Positions 8,066 through 15,497 of a stretch of DNA of 64,000 bases are shown here, in pieces. How positions within the stretch are numbered: the first letter of the stretch is position 1; each line of letters starts with the position of its first letter. The notes under the pieces are model-generated. The model did not search any database. It had not been told where the DNA came from and saw only the letters and a program-made list of their open reading frames with translations. Made by a program: the position numbers and the translations under genes. Source of the DNA: Duganella sacchari (GTDB taxonomy: Bacteria > Pseudomonadota > Gammaproteobacteria > Burkholderiales > Burkholderiaceae_D); assembly GCF_900143065.1 (NCBI RefSeq), contig NZ_FRCX01000006.1, positions 124,001 through 188,000 on the forward strand. The letters are read 5' to 3'.

Positions 8066-8140
8066 GAAATCGATTTCACAAATACAGAAAACGATTTCAG
8101 TTAAATTGAAAACGTTTTCAAGCAACATGAAATCGCTTTC
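8065..8140 (+). promoter_or_regulatory. four LacI-type operators in 21-bp phase
   Basis: Four CG-centred palindromes of the LacI/GalR type follow each other: TGAAATCGATTTCA (8065-8078), GAAAACGATTTC (8087-8098), TTGAAAACGTTTTCAA (8106-8121) and GAAATCGCTTTC (8129-8140). Their centres lie at 8071/72, 8092/93, 8113/14 and 8134/35, exactly 21 bp apart each time, i.e. two helical turns. The first overlaps the predicted transcription start. The same motif precedes the GH1 gene at 18366-18381, so one sugar repressor probably controls both. Confidence 0.8.
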
Positions 8141-8199
8141 TAAGATAAATGGTAGCACCGCCCCTTCCCCCTCGGCGATCGCTACGCAAAAGGAGACTT

Positions 8200-10650
8200 A
8201 TGAACGTCCACGTACCGCAGTCCGGGAAGCGCTTGCTGCTGTCCCCAATTTCGATGGCCATCCTCGCCCTGGTGGCCGGCACCAATGTCGCCCATGCAGC
8301 AGAACCAGCGGATGCCCAGGCCGCAGCGGTGGCTGAACAGGCGACGCCTGCAGATGCAAGCAAGATCACCGAGGTGTACGTCACCGCCACCAAGCGTTCC
8401 ACCTCACTGCAGAAAACCCCTGTCGCCGTGACTGCGCTGAACTCGGCGGCACTGGACGACAACCATGTGCAGACGATTCAGGACGTGGTCAATCTGGTGC
8501 CGGGCTTCTCGGCGACCGGCCAGGGCGATCATGGCGTCATCACCATGACCATGCGCGGTATCGGCAACGACTCTGCGAAGACCGAATACGCCGACCCGGA
8601 AGTGGCAACCTTCGTGGACGGTATCTACTCGCCGCGCCCGGAAGGCGCCACCGCGCTGCTGTTCGACCTGGAAGCGATTGAAGTGCTGCGTGGTCCGCAA
8701 GGCACGCTGTGGGGCCGTAACTCGACCGTCGGCGCGGTCAACATGCAGACCGTGAAACCGGAAATCGGCAGCAATGCCGGCAGCTTCGAGCTGGGTTACG
8801 GCAACTACACGCGCCTGGGCGCACGCGGTGCGTTCAATATCCCGATCAACGACACCATGGCTTTGCGCGTGGCGGTGGTGCACGAACAGCATGATGGCTA
8901 CGTGGCCTATCAGCAGCCGTCCTTGCCGACGCTGGCGCAGCAGCACGCGGCTGCCGATCCGGTCATCGCCGCATGGAACACCGCGCATCCGGGTAACCCG
9001 ATCGGCTTCCAGCCGCTGAACCAGAACCTGTATGTGCAGGGCGGTCCAAAGTACAACGCCCAGGACCAGAGCGCAGCGCGTCTGAGCTTCCTGTGGCAGC
9101 CATCGGCCAACCTGAAGTGGAATATCTCGTACGAGCACTATGCTGACCGCGGCACGCCGAACATGAACCTGCTGCAGCAGCAGCGTCCAGGCCAGGATTT
9201 CTGGTCGGCGCTGATCGATACCGCGCCGAGCGTCAAGCGTGATTCGCATTCGGTGCGCAGCCGCGTTGACTACCAGATCAATAACGATGTGGCGCTGGCC
9301 TACATCGCCGGCTACTCGCGCTTCAATGGCTCCTCGACCTTCGATCAGGATGGCGGCGCCAATCCGGCGACCAGCTTCACCACGGCCGGCGCGGGCAGCT
9401 CCGGCTACCAGGCCAACAACACCGTCTGGTCCAAGTACAAGAACTACAGCCATGAGCTGGAGATCATGTCGACCGGTAAGCGCGATGTCGACTGGCTGCT
9501 AGGCCTGTACTACGCCAATGAAGACAACGGCATCCGCTTCGACATTCCGATCATGAACGGCACCGAGCAGGGCACGGTGAGCTGGCAGGGTTCCTTCATC
9601 CAGCCTAAGGAAACCGTGGATTCGACGGCGGCCTTCGGCCAGGCGACCTGGAACGCCAACGATCAATTGCACCTGACTGGCGGCTTCCGTTACACCTCTG
9701 ACGAGCGTAAGAACATCGGCGGCACCAACAACGGCTGGAGCAATCTGGATGCACCGCAGATTCCGGTGAACCCGTCGATGAATCCACTCGGCGGCGGCAC
9801 CGGCTTCTCCACCTACCAGCACAACGACGGCGTCTACAAGGACCACAAGCTGACCGGACTGGCGCGTGTCAGCTACGACATCGACAAGAACAATATGGTG
9901 TTCGCGTCGGTATCGACCGGCTATAAGTCGGGCGGCCTGCAAGATGGTGGCGTACCTTACGGTTCCGAAAGCCTGACCAACTACGAGATCGGTTCGAAGT
10001 CGACTTTCCTCGGCGGCGCGGTCCGCATGAACAACTCGGCGTACTACGAGAAGTTCAAGGACTTCCAGTTCAGCGCACCGGTGACGTATGCCGACGGCAC
10101 GCGCGGCCTGGCGACCAGCAATGCGGAAGGCGCCAGGGTCTGGGGTGTGGAGACCGAGATCGCCGCCAAGATCACGCGCGAGGACCGCGTACAGTTCACC
10201 GCAGCGTACACCAACGCCAAGCTGAAACACCTGGTCGGTGGCTCCAACGACTACGTGCTGCCTGCCTGCACGGCGCCGGGCATTACCAACCCTTGCCTGG
10301 ACGTGAGCGGCAACACCATGCCGCACTCGCCGAAGTTCAGCGCGCAGCTGATGTACCAGCATAGCTTCGCGCTGGCCGACGGCACGCTGATCCCGCGCAT
10401 CAGCGCCCACTACGAAACCGCCAGCTGGCTGAGCGTGTTCAATCTGGGCGAACCGGATCGTCAGAAGGCTTACACCCGTACCGATCTGGGTCTGCGGTAC
10501 GACGCCAACGCCAAATGGTACTTCGACGCCTTCATCCGCAATGCGGAAGACGCGAAGATCAAGACCAGCGCCATGAACGCCAACGGTCCATGGCAGGCGC
10601 AGTATCTGCCACCGCGCACCTTCGGCATCAACGTGGGCCGCAGCTTCTAA
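8200..10650 (+). CDS. TonB-dependent outer-membrane receptor
   Basis: An 816-residue receptor starting at ATG 8200 behind AAAAGGAG. It has a signal peptide ending around HAAEP, a TonB-box-like stretch TEVYVTA, and a plug domain containing EVLRGPQGTLWGRNSTVGAVN. A 22-strand-barrel-sized remainder ends in the typical aromatic C-terminus GRSF. Operators of LacI type in its leader and the halogenase neighbour place it in carbohydrate uptake rather than siderophore uptake; the same operator at a GH1 beta-glucosidase suggests a beta-glucoside ligand (inference). An intrinsic terminator follows. Confidence 0.9.
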   Translation: MNVHVPQSGKRLLLSPISMAILALVAGTNVAHAAEPADAQAAAVAEQATPADASKITEVYVTATKRSTSLQKTPVAVTALNSAALDDNHVQTIQDVVNLVPGFSATGQGDHGVITMTMRGIGNDSAKTEYADPEVATFVDGIYSPRPEGATALLFDLEAIEVLRGPQGTLWGRNSTVGAVNMQTVKPEIGSNAGSFELGYGNYTRLGARGAFNIPINDTMALRVAVVHEQHDGYVAYQQPSLPTLAQQHAAADPVIAAWNTAHPGNPIGFQPLNQNLYVQGGPKYNAQDQSAARLSFLWQPSANLKWNISYEHYADRGTPNMNLLQQQRPGQDFWSALIDTAPSVKRDSHSVRSRVDYQINNDVALAYIAGYSRFNGSSTFDQDGGANPATSFTTAGAGSSGYQANNTVWSKYKNYSHELEIMSTGKRDVDWLLGLYYANEDNGIRFDIPIMNGTEQGTVSWQGSFIQPKETVDSTAAFGQATWNANDQLHLTGGFRYTSDERKNIGGTNNGWSNLDAPQIPVNPSMNPLGGGTGFSTYQHNDGVYKDHKLTGLARVSYDIDKNNMVFASVSTGYKSGGLQDGGVPYGSESLTNYEIGSKSTFLGGAVRMNNSAYYEKFKDFQFSAPVTYADGTRGLATSNAEGARVWGVETEIAAKITREDRVQFTAAYTNAKLKHLVGGSNDYVLPACTAPGITNPCLDVSGNTMPHSPKFSAQLMYQHSFALADGTLIPRISAHYETASWLSVFNLGEPDRQKAYTRTDLGLRYDANAKWYFDAFIRNAEDAKIKTSAMNANGPWQAQYLPPRTFGINVGRSF

Positions 10651-10680
10651 GGTTCTTCATGTAGTGTTGTGGTCTTATAG

Positions 10681-10713
10681 CCCCTGCTCCTTTCGAGGTC
10701 CAGGGGTTTTTTT
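10681..10713 (+). terminator. intrinsic terminator after the TonB receptor
   Basis: CCCCTG (10681-10686) pairs with CAGGGG (10701-10706), with an inner CCT/AGG pair in the loop, followed by seven T residues. It lies 30 bp after the receptor stop codon. Confidence 0.85.
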
Positions 10714-10740
10714 CTGATGTAACGATGCTGGACATGCATG

Positions 10741-10769
10741 ATTAAATATTTAATAATTAAATTTTAATT
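10741..10769. repeat. two adjacent AT-only palindromes
   Basis: ATTAAATATTTAAT (10741-10754) is a perfect palindrome and is immediately followed by AATTAAA-T-TTTAATT (10755-10769), also symmetric. They sit just upstream of the PEP-CTERM gene and contrast with the GC-rich surroundings. They may be a regulator or nucleoid-protein site, or part of an AT-rich promoter. Confidence 0.6.
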
Positions 10770-10783
10770 AACATGGAGTGAAT

Positions 10784-11389
10784 ATGGTCGCAATCAATCG
10801 TCTGTTTGCCACGGCCTTGGCAGCTGCGCTCATGGCAGGTTCCGCATCGGCTGCCACCATTCTGGTGGATTTTGAAGCCACGCCAGGCGCCGACGGTCGC
10901 CTGGGTACTGCCGATGACTTGCCGATGTTCAGCGACAACCGCTGGATACGCGATGAGCTCACTCCTGCCGGCATCACCTTCACGCAAGGTACGCTGTTCC
11001 ACGGCAGTTTCTTCAACGGCAATCCCGACAATCATTTTCTGTCGTCCGCTAATCCGATCGGCACCTTCAGTATCCCGGTGTACGGCATCAGCATCCAAAG
11101 TTATTCTATGTGGGATGCGACTTTGTATGCTTACGATGTCAGCGGCAAGGTGATCGCCAGCGACCGCATTCTCAATCCTGGCCAAACTTTCCAGTATCAG
11201 ACGCTGTCCTTGTCCAGCAAGGAAGCGATCGCCGGCTTTGCCGTGCTTCCTGATAATCCAAATTACATCCTCAATCTGGACAATATGGCGCTGACCACGA
11301 CGCCGGTGCCGGAACCCTCGTCATGGGCGCTACTCGGCGCTGGCCTGATGCTGCTGGGCTGGCGCGCGCGCCGCAAGCAACGGAACTGA
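10784..11389 (+). CDS. PEP-CTERM sorted exported protein
   Basis: A 201-residue protein. The signal peptide (to about residue 24, GSASAAT) is followed by a beta-rich body without recognisable catalytic motifs. The C-terminus has the PEP-CTERM sorting signal VPEPSSWALLGAGLMLLGW and then a basic RARRKQR tail. Such proteins are processed by exosortase EpsH/XrtA-type enzymes and reach the surface or the extracellular matrix; no exosortase is in the window. ATG 10784 is chosen because GGAG ends 5 nt before it; a GTG at 10778 overlaps that ribosome site. The function of the body is unknown. Confidence 0.85.
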   Translation: MVAINRLFATALAAALMAGSASAATILVDFEATPGADGRLGTADDLPMFSDNRWIRDELTPAGITFTQGTLFHGSFFNGNPDNHFLSSANPIGTFSIPVYGISIQSYSMWDATLYAYDVSGKVIASDRILNPGQTFQYQTLSLSSKEAIAGFAVLPDNPNYILNLDNMALTTTPVPEPSSWALLGAGLMLLGWRARRKQRN

Positions 11390-11400
11390 TCCCTAACGAG

Positions 11401-11435
11401 GGGCAAGTTCCAGGCAACCTTGAACCTGCCCGTTT
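11401..11435 (+). terminator. probable terminator after the PEP-CTERM gene
   Basis: GGGCA, GTTC and AGG pair with CCT, GAAC and TGCCC across single-base bulges (11401-11431), with loop caa. The hairpin is followed by a short GTTTG rather than a long T-run, so termination may be partial. Confidence 0.5.
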
Positions 11436-11474
11436 GTGCCATACTCGGCGCGTGAGTTTTCTGCCGAGGTCTTG

Positions 11475-12392
11475 ATGCCTGTCCTGAGTACCGTCCTTGC
11501 TGCTGCCCTTGTCGCCGTGCCACCCTGCGCGGAACCGCCTGCCGATCCTGCCAACACCTACGATGCCGTGCACACTTACGGAAAGCTGGTGCGCGGCTAT
11601 CCGTCCATACGCGTTGCGGGCGATGCCTTGCCGGAGGGCGTGAGCAAGCTGGCGGATCAGATCTATGCGCAGTATGGCGCGCGCTGCATGCAGCTGGATG
11701 TCTATGCGCCCGCTGGCGAGCGCTTGCCGGTGGTAGTGCTGGTGCATGGCGGCGGCTGGAAGGCGGGTTACCGTTCGGAGTTCGTGCCGATGGCGCTGCG
11801 GCTGGCGCAGCAGGGTTATGCGGCAGTGACGATCAGCTATCGCCTGTCTGGCGAGGCGCGCTATCCGGCCGCCGTGCAGGACGTGCAGGCCGCCGTGCGC
11901 TGGGTGCGCGCGCATGCGGCGCAACTGCATATCGATCCGCAGCGGATTGCGCTGGCAGGCGGCTCGGCGGGCGGGCAACTGGCGACGCTGGCCGGCGTGA
12001 CGGGCGAAGGCGTAAAAGCCATCATCAACATCGACGGCCTGTCCGACTTCACCAGCGAACTGGCACGCCAATACGAAGACGACCCAAACAAAAATCCCTC
12101 CTCGGCCGGCGCCTGGTTCGGAGGCCGCTATGCGGAGAAGGCCGCGCTGTGGCGCGAGGCGTCGCCGATCCAGTACGTACGTGCCGGCATGCCGCCCATC
12201 CTGTTCATCGGCAGCGGCCAGCCGCGCTTCTCGGCCGGGCGCGAGGAGATGATGGCGAAGATGGCACAGGCAGGTGTGGCCAGCGACAAGGTGATCCTGC
12301 CGGACACGCCGCATTCCTTCTGGCTGTTCGATCCGTGGCTGCAGCCGACAGTTGATGCGAGTGTGGCTTTCCTGCGGCAGCATATGCCTTAG
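11475..12392 (+). CDS. exported alpha/beta hydrolase (esterase/acetylesterase type)
   Basis: A 305-residue protein beginning at ATG 11475 with GAGG upstream and a short signal peptide (VLAAALVAVPPCA). Motifs are HGGGW (oxyanion hole, hormone-sensitive-lipase/BD-FAE style), the nucleophile elbow AGGSAGGQ, a NIDGLSD strand, and the catalytic His in PDTPHSFW near the C-terminus. The group includes acetyl-xylan and feruloyl-type esterases and general carboxylesterases. Placement in a carbohydrate region suggests removal of ester groups from glycans (inference). A leading extension from 11436 lacks a ribosome site. Confidence 0.8.
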   Translation: MPVLSTVLAAALVAVPPCAEPPADPANTYDAVHTYGKLVRGYPSIRVAGDALPEGVSKLADQIYAQYGARCMQLDVYAPAGERLPVVVLVHGGGWKAGYRSEFVPMALRLAQQGYAAVTISYRLSGEARYPAAVQDVQAAVRWVRAHAAQLHIDPQRIALAGGSAGGQLATLAGVTGEGVKAIINIDGLSDFTSELARQYEDDPNKNPSSAGAWFGGRYAEKAALWREASPIQYVRAGMPPILFIGSGQPRFSAGREEMMAKMAQAGVASDKVILPDTPHSFWLFDPWLQPTVDASVAFLRQHMP

Positions 12393-12411
12393 CCCATGCT
12401 AGTATTTATCC

Positions 12412-13221
12412 ATGCGGATGACGATCTCATTCTTGGTGGCGTTGGCCCTCGGCGCATCCGCGCCGCAGCAGGGCTATGCAGCAGAACTGGTAGCGGTCGG
12501 CGCGACCTTCAGCCATATCTTTGAGCGCGACGCCAACGGCCAGTGGCAAGGCCTGGGTGTCGATGCGCTGCGCGCACTGGCCGCACGCGCCGGCGACACG
12601 GTGAGTTTCAAACTTTATCCCTGGCCGCGCGCCCAGGCCATGGTGGAGCGGGGACAGGCCGATATCCTGATCGGCCCTTACAAATCGCCGGAGCGCGCCG
12701 CGCGCTTTGCATTTCTGGACCATGCGTTTTACCGCGACCGCATGGTGTTCTACATGCGCCGCGAAGACGACCAGCCCTGGCATGGCGACTTCGCCGCGCT
12801 CAAGGCCCGGCGCATCGCCACTGTACGCGGCTGGCATTACGGCACCCAGTTCGACCAGGCCCGCGCGCAGCTGGAGATCAGCGAGGTATCACAATTGGAA
12901 AACGGCTTGCAGATGCTGGCGCGTGGCCGCGTTGACCTGTTGGCCACCAATGAACGCAACAGCACAAGCCTGATTGACAGCCTGCGCCTGGCCGACGCGC
13001 TGGTGCCGCTGTGCCCCGATATCACGCAGCTGGATGGCTATTTCGCCTTCCCGCGCGACGCAAAATACGCAACGTTGCGAGATCGTTACAACGTTTTGTT
13101 CACCGAAATGGTACGCTCTGGGGAGCTGGCGCGTTTGGGCGCCCGTAACGGCGTGCTGGTGCCGTCGGGCGATGGCGCTGCCAGGACGTCCGCCTGCGCG
13201 GATAAACACAAGTCACCATGA
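12412..13221 (+). CDS. periplasmic amino-acid-type binding protein (SBP family 3)
   Basis: A 269-residue protein with signal peptide (to about residue 23) and the two-lobe SBP_bac_3 pattern: GVDALRALAARAG, then QADILIGPYKSPERAARFAFLDHAFYRDRMVFY, and a later GRVDLLATNERNS. Proteins of this length without ABC permease partners often serve as sensors or accessory proteins. Its stop codon overlaps the next start (ATGA), so two different periplasmic binding proteins are translationally coupled. The ligand cannot be told. The start at 12412 has a weak ribosome site; ATG 12418 is equally possible. Confidence 0.75.
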   Translation: MRMTISFLVALALGASAPQQGYAAELVAVGATFSHIFERDANGQWQGLGVDALRALAARAGDTVSFKLYPWPRAQAMVERGQADILIGPYKSPERAARFAFLDHAFYRDRMVFYMRREDDQPWHGDFAALKARRIATVRGWHYGTQFDQARAQLEISEVSQLENGLQMLARGRVDLLATNERNSTSLIDSLRLADALVPLCPDITQLDGYFAFPRDAKYATLRDRYNVLFTEMVRSGELARLGARNGVLVPSGDGAARTSACADKHKSP

Positions 13222-14357
13222 TGAAGATATCCTCGTTACGCTTATCCCTGTTGGCAGTCTGCGGTTGGTGCGCGCTACCGGCATGGGCGCAGCAGCCGGC
13301 CAGGTTTGCGCCGATCCCTGTCACCTCCATCTTCCGTCCCGTGCAGCCGAATGGCACGGCGGATGATGCGCTGGCCAGCGGCCGTGTGGTGGCCGGCAAC
13401 TATGCGCCGGCCGCCCATGCCAGCAAGCGTTGGCGCATCGCCTTTCTGTTCCCGCACATGAAAGACCCTTACTGGAGCGGCTGCGCCTATGGCGTCATCA
13501 GTGAAGCGCGCCGCCTTGGCATCGTGGCCGATATCCTGCCTGCCAGCGGCTACGACGACCTGCAGGGCCAGTTGCACAAGATGGATGAAGCCATCGCCGG
13601 CAAGTACGACGCCATCGTGATTTCGCCGATCAGCATGACGGCCAATAATCCGTCCATCGTGCGCGCCAAGGCGGCCGGCATCCCGGTGCTGGAACTGGCC
13701 AACGACAGCCGCAGCGACGATCTGCAGCTGAAAGTGACTACCTCGCTGCGCGGCATGGGCCAGGAGGCGACGCGCTGGGTGGTGCGCGATGCGCAGCAAC
13801 GCGGCCTCAAGTCCATCAACATCGCCTTGCTGCCCGGCCCCATGGGCGCCGGCTGGGTGAAGGGCGAGGTGGATGGCACGCGCATCGCCGCGCAGGAAGC
13901 CGCGATCGAAGTCAATATCCTGGACATCCGCTATGGCGACAGCGAACGCGGTTTGCAGTCGCAACTGACGGGCCGCATCCTGGCCAAGCATGGCAAGCGA
14001 CTGGACTACATTATCGGCTGCACGGGCTGTGCGCCGGCGGCGCTGGGGCCGATCAAGGCGGCAGGGTTGGGCGACAAGATCCGGGTCGTCGCCTATGACC
14101 TGACCGATGAAATCGCGCATCTCATCCGTAACAAGGAAATCTACGCGGCGGCCGATACCAAGGGCGTGAGTCAGGCGCGCGTGGCGATCAATGCGGCCGT
14201 CAACCTGCTGGAAGGGCGCGGCAAGGAGCAGCCGCACACCATCCTGGTCAAGCTGGGCATGCTGGACCAGCAGAACTACAGCAGCTATCCGTTTGATACC
14301 TCGGTGGCGCCGGAAAACTACAAGGTGGTGCTGTCCTACGAACCCGGCAAGGATTGA
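13218..14357 (+). CDS. TorT-like periplasmic sugar-binding-fold protein
   Basis: A 379-residue protein with signal peptide (cleavage after WAQ) and the periplasmic-binding-protein type I fold: WRIAFLFPHMKDPYWSGCAYGVISEARRLG opens lobe 1, then DAIVISPISM, and LLPGPMGAGWVKGEVDG, a phrase I associate with TorT, the TMAO sensor accessory protein that docks on the TorS kinase. A GCTGCAPAALGPIKAAG stretch follows. No TorS-type kinase, TorR or TMAO reductase is in the window, so TorT-like is a structural statement only. An ABC-type sugar-binding role is the alternative. Confidence 0.65.
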   Translation: MMKISSLRLSLLAVCGWCALPAWAQQPARFAPIPVTSIFRPVQPNGTADDALASGRVVAGNYAPAAHASKRWRIAFLFPHMKDPYWSGCAYGVISEARRLGIVADILPASGYDDLQGQLHKMDEAIAGKYDAIVISPISMTANNPSIVRAKAAGIPVLELANDSRSDDLQLKVTTSLRGMGQEATRWVVRDAQQRGLKSINIALLPGPMGAGWVKGEVDGTRIAAQEAAIEVNILDIRYGDSERGLQSQLTGRILAKHGKRLDYIIGCTGCAPAALGPIKAAGLGDKIRVVAYDLTDEIAHLIRNKEIYAAADTKGVSQARVAINAAVNLLEGRGKEQPHTILVKLGMLDQQNYSSYPFDTSVAPENYKVVLSYEPGKD

Positions 14358-14425
14358 GCGTACCGGACGCCTGTACAATCCCATCTTGCGTTACCCTATG
14401 CGCAGGCAGAGATGAGGAGGTGGTC

Positions 14426-14662
14426 ATGACACCGGAACACGACAGGCGCCAGACGCGGCCGCGAACGTCGGATACTGCGGGCTGGCATTCCTACGATTTT
14501 ATTGTACGGCAGGCGCTGCAGGTGCAGCGCGATGTCGGTACGCCTGGCGCGGTCGAGCTGCTGCAGAACATGGGGCTCAATCCGCAGGTCATCGCACGTG
14601 TGCTGGCGCCCGAGCGCCGCGTCCGCGAAGAGGATTTACGCTCGCTCACTGGCGAAGCCTGA
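14426..14662 (+). CDS. small conserved-looking protein, unknown
   Basis: Seventy-eight residues, starting at ATG 14426 behind GAGGAGG. Charged N-terminus, then a likely helical core HSYDFIVRQALQVQRDVGTPGAVELLQNMGLNPQVIARVLAPERRVR. No signal peptide or membrane segment. It overlaps the end of the convergent response-regulator gene by 27 bp. I do not recognise the family; the helix pattern could be a protein-interaction or DNA-binding module. Confidence 0.7.
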   Translation: MTPEHDRRQTRPRTSDTAGWHSYDFIVRQALQVQRDVGTPGAVELLQNMGLNPQVIARVLAPERRVREEDLRSLTGEA

Positions 14663-15424
14663 TTGCATGCAGGCTTTCAGCTCAGGCACATGACGCTCGC
14701 TCACGGTGAGCTGGGCGCCGCAGCTGAGTGCCAGCAGATAGCGGCCGGCGCCCAACGAGGACAGGCGCTGGAGCTGGCCGCGTCTGACGATGGTGGTGCG
14801 GTGCACGCGCAGGAACACGTCCGGCTGCAGCCGCTGTTCCAGGCGGCTCAGCGGTACACGATGCAGCACGGTGCGTTCCGCCAGATGCAGCTCCACATAA
14901 TTTCCCGCTGACTGCAGCCACAAAATATCTGTTATCCGGATCTTCTCGATCTGTCCCACTGAACGTACGCTGAGCGTGTCCGCATATTGCGTGTGCGTGT
15001 GCGTGGCGGCGGCATAGTCGCGCAAGGCATCGCGGTAGCCATCGCTGCTGCGGTAGGCCAGCATGGCAGCCGCGCGCACCAGGGTTTGCGCCAGGCGCTG
15101 GTCGTCGATGGGTTTGAGCAGGTAGTCGAGCGCGTGGACTTCAAACGCGTCCACCGCATGCACGTTGTAGGCGGTGACGAAGACGATCAGCGGCGGCGCG
15201 GCCAGCCTGCCCAGCTCCTGTGCCAGCGTCAGCCCGCTTTCCTTGGGCATCTGGATATCGAGGAACACCACATCCACCGGCTGCTGCGCCAGCGCATGGC
15301 GCGCGGCGGCAGCGCTGTCGCATTCGGCCGCCAGCTGCCAGCCCGGATGAGCGGCCAACGCGTAACGCAGGTTGACGCGGCCTGGCGCTTCATCGTCAAC
15401 GATGATGTAGCTGATTGGTTCCAT
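14636..15424 (-). CDS. LytTR-family response regulator
   Basis: A 262-residue AlgR/LytR-type regulator. The receiver domain has the acidic pair D10-D11, phosphoacceptor D56 in VFLDIQMP, and K104 in YLLKP. The C-terminal LytTR DNA-binding domain contains DILWLQSAGNYVELHL and LRVHRTTIV. The start is set at ATG 15424 because the protein begins there as in relatives; no good ribosome site is visible. TATACT lies only about 9 bp before it, so a very short leader is possible. No histidine kinase gene is adjacent. It lies downstream of the MFS transporter and GH1 genes on the same strand. Confidence 0.88.
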   Translation of the reverse strand: MEPISYIIVDDEAPGRVNLRYALAAHPGWQLAAECDSAAAARHALAQQPVDVVFLDIQMPKESGLTLAQELGRLAAPPLIVFVTAYNVHAVDAFEVHALDYLLKPIDDQRLAQTLVRAAAMLAYRSSDGYRDALRDYAAATHTHTQYADTLSVRSVGQIEKIRITDILWLQSAGNYVELHLAERTVLHRVPLSRLEQRLQPDVFLRVHRTTIVRRGQLQRLSSLGAGRYLLALSCGAQLTVSERHVPELKACMQSGFASERA

Positions 15425-15438
15425 GGGCAGCGAGTATA

Positions 15439-15461
15439 GCAGGCGCCCTGATGGCGCCTGC
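15439..15461. repeat. perfect 9-bp inverted repeat before the response regulator
   Basis: GCAGGCGCC and GGCGCCTGC flank a 5-nt loop between the MFS stop and the response-regulator start. No T-run follows on either strand, so it is either an intercistronic hairpin or an operator, and the call is left open. Confidence 0.6.
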
Positions 15462-15497
15462 ATCGCCGCATCACACGGATGCCGGCTTTCGTCCCAC

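Noticed and set aside
13218..14357. A complete TorTSR TMAO sensing system
   Set aside because: Only a TorT-like protein is present; no TorS kinase, TorR or TMAO reductase genes are in the window.
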